DNA from: JAQIBY01 sp964615585
Lineage (GTDB): Bacteria; Bacteroidota; Bacteroidia; Bacteroidales; ML635J-15
Reading direction: 5' to 3'
Length of the DNA: 20,448 nucleotides
Assembly: GCA_964615585.1 (NCBI GenBank)
Contig: CAZTNS010000047.1
Coordinates: 1 to 20,448 of the forward strand
Each line of letters starts with the position of its first letter. The stretch's first letter is position 1. This document shows, one piece after another, positions 15,777 to 20,448 of the stretch. The position numbers and the translations under genes are program-made. The notes beneath the pieces were generated by a model. That model searched no databases. It was not told where the DNA came from and worked only from the letters and a program-made list of their open reading frames with translations.

Positions 15777-15807
15777 CAAATATACAACTAATCATACATA
15801 TTGCAAA
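15777..15807 (-). promoter_or_regulatory. promoter of the DUF4143 ATPase gene
   Basis: On the minus strand TTTG (15807-15804) and TATATTTG (15784-15777) are separated by 19 bp, an excellent fit to the Bacteroidetes -33/-7 pattern. The -7 box is 16 bp before ATG 15760. A small palindrome GGTATTATATACC (15827-15839) lies just upstream and could be an operator. Confidence 0.65.
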
Positions 15808-15905
15808 TAAAAATTTCAAAATACATGGTATTATATACCTAAGCTCTAGCTAAGCGAATTAGCGACGGCATCAGCCCAGGCTAATAGCCACCAACTGCCC
15901 CTAAC

Positions 15906-15992
15906 AACCACCTGTCAGGTCAGCCATCATTACCTTTATACAAAGCATTGTAAAAACTGCTTGTTTTTTAAAGGGCGACCTGACAGGAGGTT
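15906..15992. mobile_element. 87-bp MITE-like module (copy B)
   Basis: AACCACCTGTCAGGTC (15906-15921) pairs with GACCTGACAGGAGGTT (15977-15992), with one mismatch against copy A. The 55-bp core differs from copy A at a single position (TTTATA against TTAATA). Confidence 0.55.
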
Positions 15993-16043
15993 TGACGAAC
16001 TCTAAGCGATGCCGACGCCAACGGGCACAGGTGAGCAGCTTGT

Positions 16044-16245
16044 ACAGGCTGAAGGCCTGTGATACCAAAGCTTGGGGCAACGCCCCAAGTGATACAAGTC
16101 CCAGACGTAAGCAGGCTGAAGGCCTGCGATAATCACCTGACCACGAAGTGGTCAAACATGAATAACCACGGGTGCAATTCGTGGTGCGATACCCTCTACA
16201 CAGGTAGCTTTTGGCACGTGTTTTTGCTTTTATGCAAAAACCGTG
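16044..16245. repeat. array of short palindromes (REP-like) in copy B
   Basis: Successive stem-loops, all with tiny loops: ACAGGC/GCCTGT (16044-16060), CTTGGGGC/GCCCCAAG with loop AAC (16071-16089), GCAGGC/GCCTGC (16111-16127), GACCAC/GTGGTC with loop GAA (16139-16153), ACCACGGGT with an imperfect partner (16165-16185), and a CACG.GTTTTTGC/GCAAAAAC.CGTG hairpin (16215-16245). The first three are absent from copy A; the others occur at 14412-14426, 14438-14458 (perfect there) and 14488-14518. Confidence 0.75.
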
Positions 16246-16292
16246 ACAAAAGTGGCATTCATCATTGCGGTGAGTAGTTACGTCATTTTTAT

Positions 16293-16300
16293 TACTTTTG
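16293..16300 (+). promoter_or_regulatory. -7 promoter element of tgt
   Basis: TACTTTTG matches TAnnTTTG and ends 14-17 bp before the two candidate ATG codons. It lies outside repeat copy B. The nearest upstream TTG (16265-16267) is 25 bp away, rather far for a -33. Confidence 0.4.
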
Positions 16301-16317
16301 CTCCAAATATTAGAATG

Positions 16318-17448
16318 ATGAGTTTTCGGATAGAAGGAAAAGACACAAAATCTGATGCACGGGCAGGTGTGTTAAAAACCAGCCATGGTGATATCATGAC
16401 TCCCGTTTTTATGCCCGTGGGTACCTTAGGTACAGTTAAAGGCGTGGATTTTTCTTTCCTGGAACAGGACATCAAAGCGCAGATTATCCTGGGGAATACA
16501 TACCATTTGTTTTTAAGGCCCGGGATACAGGTTATCGAAAATGCCGGTGGGTTACATAAGTTTATTTCATGGAATAAACCTATATTGACCGACAGTGGTG
16601 GTTATCAGGTGTTCTCGCTGGCAGACAACAGAAAAATAACCGACGAAGGAGTTACTTTTAAATCGCATTTGGATGGCTCAAAACATTTGTTTACACCTGA
16701 AAATGTAGTGGATATTCAACGCAGCATTGGTGCGGATATCATGATGGCTCTGGATGAGTGTACCCCTTATCCCTGCGATTATGACTACGCAAAACAATCA
16801 ATGGAATTAACACACCGGTGGCTGGAACGCGGATTTAAACATTATAACCTAACATCGCCAAAGTATGGGTATGACCAGTATTATTTCCCCATAGTACAGG
16901 GAAGCGTGTATGATGATTTACGAAAACAATCGGCAGAGTGCATTGCTTCATACGATGCTGCCGGTTATGCCATCGGCGGGTTGTCAGTTGGTGAGCCACA
17001 TGATATGATGTATAAATCCATAGAAACGGTAAATGCCATTTTGCCAAAAGATAAACCCAGGTATTTGATGGGCGTGGGGACCCCTGAAAACCTGATTGAA
17101 TCTATAGCCCGCGGGGTGGATATGTTTGACTGTGTTATGCCCACACGAAATGGCAGAAACGGCATGTTGTTTACCATGGATGGCATAATCAACATCAGAA
17201 ACAAAAAATGGGAAAACGATTTTTCTCTCCTCGATGAAAAAGGCACATCTTTTGTCGATAAACGATATTCAAAAGCTTACCTCAGGCACCTGGTCCATAA
17301 CAATGAATTGTTGGGAGCCCAAATAGCCAGTATTCATAATTTGGCATTCTATTTGAAACTGATGCAGGAAGCAAGGCGAAAAATAGTGGATAACGAGTTT
17401 ACAACATGGAAAAACCAAATCCTTGGTAAATTAAAAGAAAGACGCTAA
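16318..17448 (+). CDS. tgt: tRNA-guanine transglycosylase (queuosine synthesis)
   Basis: Exchanges guanine 34 for preQ1 in tRNAs with GUN anticodons, a step of queuosine synthesis. From ATG 16318 it has 376 residues (ATG 16315 adds one), the usual length; a GTG at 16243 lies in repeat DNA and is rejected. Visible motifs are MPVGTLGTVKG (32-42), catalytic D92 in LTDSGGYQVFS, DECTPYP (146-152), GGLSVGEP (220-227) of the substrate pocket and nucleophile D271 in MFDCVMPTRNGRNG. The usual CxCxxC zinc ligands near the C-terminus are replaced: where E. coli has DPECDCYTCRNY, this protein has DEKGTSFVDKRY (306-317), although the His ligand (H340 in SIHNL) remains. The lptF/G gene begins one base after the stop. 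Confidence 0.95.
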   Translation: MSFRIEGKDTKSDARAGVLKTSHGDIMTPVFMPVGTLGTVKGVDFSFLEQDIKAQIILGNTYHLFLRPGIQVIENAGGLHKFISWNKPILTDSGGYQVFSLADNRKITDEGVTFKSHLDGSKHLFTPENVVDIQRSIGADIMMALDECTPYPCDYDYAKQSMELTHRWLERGFKHYNLTSPKYGYDQYYFPIVQGSVYDDLRKQSAECIASYDAAGYAIGGLSVGEPHDMMYKSIETVNAILPKDKPRYLMGVGTPENLIESIARGVDMFDCVMPTRNGRNGMLFTMDGIINIRNKKWENDFSLLDEKGTSFVDKRYSKAYLRHLVHNNELLGAQIASIHNLAFYLKLMQEARRKIVDNEFTTWKNQILGKLKERR

Positions 17449-17449
17449 C

Positions 17450-18526
17450 GTGAAGATAATTGATATATATATCATTAAAAAATTCCTGAGCACCTATTTC
17501 TTTGCCATTGCTTTGATCGTCAGTATTGCCGTAGTTTTTGATGCTACTGAGAAAATTGATGATTTCATTGATAAAGAAGCCCCTTTGAAGGCCATTTTGT
17601 TTGATTACTACCTGAATTTTATTCCTTATTTTGCCAATTTATTCAGCAGTCTGTTTGTGTTTATTGCAGTGATATTTTTTACGTCAAAGATGGCATATAC
17701 CAGTGAAATCATTGCGATACTCAGTTCTGGTGTCAGCTTTTTCAGATTGTTATATCCCTATTTAATCGGAGCATTAATTATTACAGCATTTAATTTTACA
17801 TTGGGATATTATATTATTCCAGAGGCCAACAAAGAGCGACTAGAATTTCAGAATACTTATTTAAAAGGAGCCGGAAAATCAGGGGAATCTGATGTGCATA
17901 AACAAATTGAACCGGATGTTTATGTGTATTTGGAAAATTTTAACATCCGGCGTGAGCAGGGATATGGGTTTTCAATGGAAAAATTTGATGATAATACACT
18001 GGTTTCCAAATTGAATGCCAACAGGATTAAATGGAATGAAAGGAACAACACCTGGACACTTGAAAACTATAGATTGAGAACTTTCTATGATGACGGACAA
18101 AAAATTGAAGTTGGTCGCGACAAAGATACAAGCATAGCAATTACACCTGATGATTTTATAAAAAATGAGAAAATCATCAATGCGATGACACACAGAGAGT
18201 TGGATGAATACATTGAACAACAACAATTGAGAGGGACCTCAGCCGTTACTTTTTCGCTCCTGGAAAAACATAAGCGCATAGCCTTTCCCTTTTCTACTTT
18301 TATTCTTACTTTTATGGGGGTTATTTTATCATCGAAGAAAATAAGAGGCGGGATTGGTTTACAGCTTGGCCTGGGAATATTGCTTAGTTTTACCTATATC
18401 TTGTTTATGAAATTTTCAGATACCTTTGCCCTTAGTGGATTACTTTCTCCCATGCTTTCTGTATGGATACCCAATATTATCTATACCGGATTGACAATAA
18501 CCCTGTTGCCTATGGCACCAAGATAA
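17450..18526 (+). CDS. LptF/LptG-family LPS export permease (YjgP/YjgQ)
   Basis: An inner-membrane permease of 358 residues with three N-terminal helices (about 12-31, 57-78, 98-121), a soluble periplasmic beta-rich domain (about 125-270) and three C-terminal helices, the family layout. The N-terminus (IDIYIIKKFLSTYFFAIALIV) and LFSSLFVFIAVIFFTSKMA...EIIAILSSG are characteristic of LptF/G, which with LptB moves lipopolysaccharide out of the inner membrane. The start is GTG, one base after the tgt stop, so the genes are coupled. LptF and LptG cannot be separated from this sequence alone. The tgt-lptF/G pairing is familiar in this phylum from memory. Confidence 0.88.
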   Translation: MKIIDIYIIKKFLSTYFFAIALIVSIAVVFDATEKIDDFIDKEAPLKAILFDYYLNFIPYFANLFSSLFVFIAVIFFTSKMAYTSEIIAILSSGVSFFRLLYPYLIGALIITAFNFTLGYYIIPEANKERLEFQNTYLKGAGKSGESDVHKQIEPDVYVYLENFNIRREQGYGFSMEKFDDNTLVSKLNANRIKWNERNNTWTLENYRLRTFYDDGQKIEVGRDKDTSIAITPDDFIKNEKIINAMTHRELDEYIEQQQLRGTSAVTFSLLEKHKRIAFPFSTFILTFMGVILSSKKIRGGIGLQLGLGILLSFTYILFMKFSDTFALSGLLSPMLSVWIPNIIYTGLTITLLPMAPR

Positions 18527-18622
18527 ATTGGTTGTTGATAAATTGATGGCATCTGGAAATGGTGATGTGCAAACGGAAGTGGAAACCTGTGCCGGCAGGG
18601 ATATAATTATAATTTCCGATTA

Positions 18623-18656
18623 TTTGATTGTCTTACAAATAAATGTTTTAATTTAG
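18623..18656 (+). promoter_or_regulatory. possible promoter of the carboxyltransferase gene
   Basis: TTTG (18623-18626) is followed after 22 bp by TAATTTAG (18649-18656), one mismatch from TAnnTTTG, 23 bp before ATG 18680. The 153-bp gap after lptF/G holds no gene. Confidence 0.35.
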
Positions 18657-18679
18657 CCAATAAATCTAAACCAATAGTT

Positions 18680-20227
18680 ATGGGAGATTATTACGACAAA
18701 ACTAAAGAATTAATACAAAGGCGCCTGGATGCACAAAAAGGCGGGGGTGATACAGCTATTAAAAAGCAAGTGGCAATGGGTAAATTGACTGCAAGGGAAA
18801 GAATTACAAACCTTGTTGATAATAATTCCTTTCATGAATATGATTTGTTCGTGGAACACGAAGCCCGTGAATTTGGTATGGAAAAGAAAAAACTCCATGG
18901 TGATGGTGTGATCATTGGTACTGGTACAATTTATGGTAGTCCTGTATGTATTTATGCACAGGATTTTACAGTTGCCGGAGGATCCCTGGGGCTGATGCAT
19001 TCACGGAAAATTACCAAGATCATGGACCATGCCCTGAAAATGCGCGTACCCCTCATTGGAATTAATGATTCCGGGGGAGCTCGTATTCAGGAGGGCGTAA
19101 ATTCCCTTGCTGGCTATGGTGAAATATTCTTTAGAAATACACTCAACAGTGGGGTTATCCCTCAGATATCTGTTGTGCTTGGGCCTTGTGCCGGAGGTGC
19201 TGTATATTCACCTGCATTGACAGATTTCGTTTTCACTGTGGATAAAATTTCAAAGATGTTCATTACCGGTCCAAGTGTAATTAAAACGGTACTGGGTGAA
19301 GAAATATCCATGGAAGAATTAGGTGGAGCCAAAATTCAGTCTAAGATTACAGGCAATGTGCATTTTTATGCAGAAAGCGAAAGTGAATGTTTTGATCAAA
19401 TTAAAAAGTTGTGCACTTTTATTCCCTGGAACAACAAGAAAAAAGCTAAAATTTTTCCTGCCAAACCTCCAAAGAAAAAATATAACCTGGGTGATATTGT
19501 TCCCATCGACCCCAGAGAACCTTATGATATGATCCTGGCGATAAAAGCCATTGTAGATGATTCGGATTTCTTTGAAATACAACAATTCTGGGCAAAGAAT
19601 ATCATCATCGGATTTGGTCGCATTGATGGTGAAACAATTGGTTTTGTTGCAAATCAGCCCAATTATCTCGCTGGTGTTCTTGACGTAGATTCATCAGATA
19701 AGGCAGCTCGTTTTATACGGTATTGTGATGCTTTTAATATCCCGATCATTACATTAGTTGATTTACCCGGTTACCTGCCTGGTGTTGACCAGGAACATGC
19801 CGGTGTCATTAGGCACGGTGCCAAAGTTTTGTATGCTTATTCTGAAGCATCTGTGCCCAAGATAACTGTTATTTTAAGAAAAGCCTATGGGGGTGGATAT
19901 ATTGCCATGAACAGCAGGCATCTCAGGGCAGATTTTGTGTTTGCCTGGCCAACAGCTGAAATTGCGGTGATGGGGCCTGAAGGCGCCGCCAACATTATTT
20001 TCAGAAAAGAAATTGAGGAAGCCGATGATCCCGAAAAAATGAGACAGCAAAAAGTGATTGAATACAAAGAAAAATTTGCTAACCCGTATGTCGCTGCTGC
20101 CAAAGGGTATGTGGATGCTGTGATTGGCCCTGATGAAACCAGGGAACATTTATTAAGAGCCCTCGATATTTCAGCAAACAAGGAATGGAGTATGCCTGCC
20201 AAAAAGCATGGCATTCCACCATTCTAA
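18680..20227 (+). CDS. acyl-CoA carboxylase carboxyltransferase (propionyl-CoA carboxylase beta / methylmalonyl-CoA decarboxylase alpha type)
   Basis: A cytosolic biotin-dependent carboxyltransferase of 515 residues that moves CO2 between biotin and an acyl-CoA. Paired crotonase-like halves are visible: NDSGGARIQEG (129-139) with GPCAGGAVYSPAL (168-180), and DLPGYLPGVDQE (361-372) with RKAYGGGYIAMNS (400-412) and FAWPTAEIAVMGPEGAANI (421-439). The length is typical of PccB/MmdA and longer than AccD, and there is no zinc ribbon. At the position where PccB of actinomycetes and human has Asp (AYGGAYDVM) this protein has Ile408; from memory YIAM is usual in MmdA-like bacterial enzymes. In Bacteroidota this enzyme serves the propionate/methylmalonyl-CoA pathway. 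The following start codon may be the next subunit. Confidence 0.9.
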   Translation: MGDYYDKTKELIQRRLDAQKGGGDTAIKKQVAMGKLTARERITNLVDNNSFHEYDLFVEHEAREFGMEKKKLHGDGVIIGTGTIYGSPVCIYAQDFTVAGGSLGLMHSRKITKIMDHALKMRVPLIGINDSGGARIQEGVNSLAGYGEIFFRNTLNSGVIPQISVVLGPCAGGAVYSPALTDFVFTVDKISKMFITGPSVIKTVLGEEISMEELGGAKIQSKITGNVHFYAESESECFDQIKKLCTFIPWNNKKKAKIFPAKPPKKKYNLGDIVPIDPREPYDMILAIKAIVDDSDFFEIQQFWAKNIIIGFGRIDGETIGFVANQPNYLAGVLDVDSSDKAARFIRYCDAFNIPIITLVDLPGYLPGVDQEHAGVIRHGAKVLYAYSEASVPKITVILRKAYGGGYIAMNSRHLRADFVFAWPTAEIAVMGPEGAANIIFRKEIEEADDPEKMRQQKVIEYKEKFANPYVAAAKGYVDAVIGPDETREHLLRALDISANKEWSMPAKKHGIPPF

Positions 20228-20245
20228 AATCGTTTTTCGGCACTT

Positions 20246-20410
20246 ATTAATGAGCCCCGTCTAAAAAGCCAAAAAAATGAAAAATGCCACAAAGTCACTA
20301 AGACACCAAGATTCACAAAGTTCAGTAACACAACAGATTAAGATTTGTGTTACTTTGTGTCTTCGTGTCTTCGTGGCAAAACAATGCCTTTTTAGACTGG
20401 ACTCATTAAT
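20246..20410. repeat. 165-bp inverted-repeat element after the carboxyltransferase gene
   Basis: The outer 25-bp arm (20246-20270, starting ATTAATGAGCCCCG) is matched inverted at 20385-20410 with three or four mismatches. Inside, TGCCACAAAGTCACTAAGAC and the region to about 20335 pair imperfectly with the inverse of 20345-20377 (GTTACTTTGTGTCTTCGTG). The whole could fold into one long stem and may end the transcript; it also resembles a miniature mobile element. Confidence 0.65.
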
Positions 20411-20421
20411 TATTAGTAACA

Positions 20422-20448
20422 ATGAAAAATTTTAAAACGGGATCGGGA
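20422..20448 (+). CDS. start of a gene running out of the window
   Basis: ATG followed by eight sense codons (MKNFKTGSG) to the window end. In this phylum a biotin carboxyl carrier or OadG-type subunit often follows the PccB/MmdA gene, and such proteins can begin with a similar MKxFK stretch, but nine residues are too few to identify anything. Confidence 0.3.

Larger units (their letters stand above)
15881..16255. repeat. repeat cassette, copy B (between the ATPase gene and tgt)
   Basis: Direct copy of 14291-14528 with an extra segment of about 135 bp at roughly 15998-16135. The extra segment consists largely of short palindromes. Differences in the shared blocks are few: one base in the right inverted repeat of the module and a handful around the ACCACGGGT palindrome. 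Copy B ends about 60 bp before the tgt start. Nothing coding is supported in 15788-16314. Confidence 0.85.

Noticed and set aside
15761..15787. TTG start for the DUF4143 ATPase
   Set aside because: It overlaps the -7 promoter box; ATG 15760 gives the usual IKR...GPRQVGKTT spacing.
15901..16155. Minus-strand open frame of 84 codons in repeat copy B
   Set aside because: It is a translation of the palindromic repeats and is interrupted in copy A, so it is not a conserved coding unit.
14225..16255. Complete insertion sequence or transposon with transposase
   Set aside because: The only protein gene is the DUF4143 ATPase; no DDE, HUH or serine/tyrosine recombinase is encoded, so only non-autonomous repeats are supported.
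16243..16317. Upstream GTG start for tgt
   Set aside because: It lies inside the repeat hairpin and adds 25 residues not found in the family; ATG 16315/16318 give the normal N-terminus after a -7 element.

Overview
The window looks like chromosomal DNA of a Bacteroidota (Bacteroidales/Marinilabiliales-like) bacterium. Four things point there: Bacteroidetes-type promoter elements (-7 TAnnTTTG, sometimes with a -33 TTTG), the absence of clear Shine-Dalgarno sequences, a dnaB followed by the exported protein that databases call 'asparagine synthetase B' in this phylum, and a tgt-lptF/G-carboxyltransferase order. Most of it is housekeeping DNA; the unusual material sits between genes.

Layout: (1) 2-625, the end of an unrecognised AT-rich gene entering from the left, converging on trmN6 (675-1382, minus). 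(2) 1590-1984, a decayed YefM/YoeB-type toxin-antitoxin pair. The toxin frame is intact and keeps its catalytic residues except for one in-frame TGA at codon 43. The antitoxin keeps only its C-terminal end and its upstream side runs close to an 8-bp tandem repeat. (3) 2123-6869, a plus-strand block with a LysE-type exporter, a sodium:solute symporter, an M20 amidohydrolase and an alanine racemase (the last two touch), plausibly amino-acid or N-acyl/peptide handling. (4) 6870-7421, a non-coding stretch with an imperfect inverted-repeat element. (5) lolD (minus) divergent from dnaB, followed by the 'AsnB'-labelled exported protein. (6) A hairpin of TTAGG-like heptamers that probably terminates transcription from both sides, then cysS (minus) and a divergent alkaline phosphatase whose predicted promoters overlap. 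(7) 14231-16255, a DUF4143-type AAA ATPase (minus) between two direct copies of a repeat cassette. Each copy has an 87-bp module with 16-bp terminal inverted repeats and a series of short perfect palindromes. (8) tgt and an LptF/LptG permease, one base apart. (9) A propionyl-CoA carboxylase beta/methylmalonyl-CoA decarboxylase alpha-type carboxyltransferase, a 165-bp inverted-repeat element, and the first codons of another gene.

The housekeeping genes cover tRNA modification (trmN6, tgt), tRNA charging (cysS), replication (dnaB), lipoprotein and LPS transport (lolD, lptF/G) and propionyl/methylmalonyl-CoA metabolism. The strongest leads are the repeat cassettes around the ATPase, the singly mutated YoeB, the Tgt whose three zinc-ligand cysteines are replaced, and the misleadingly named exported protein behind dnaB. 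I see no rRNA, tRNA, CRISPR array, transposase or phage gene.
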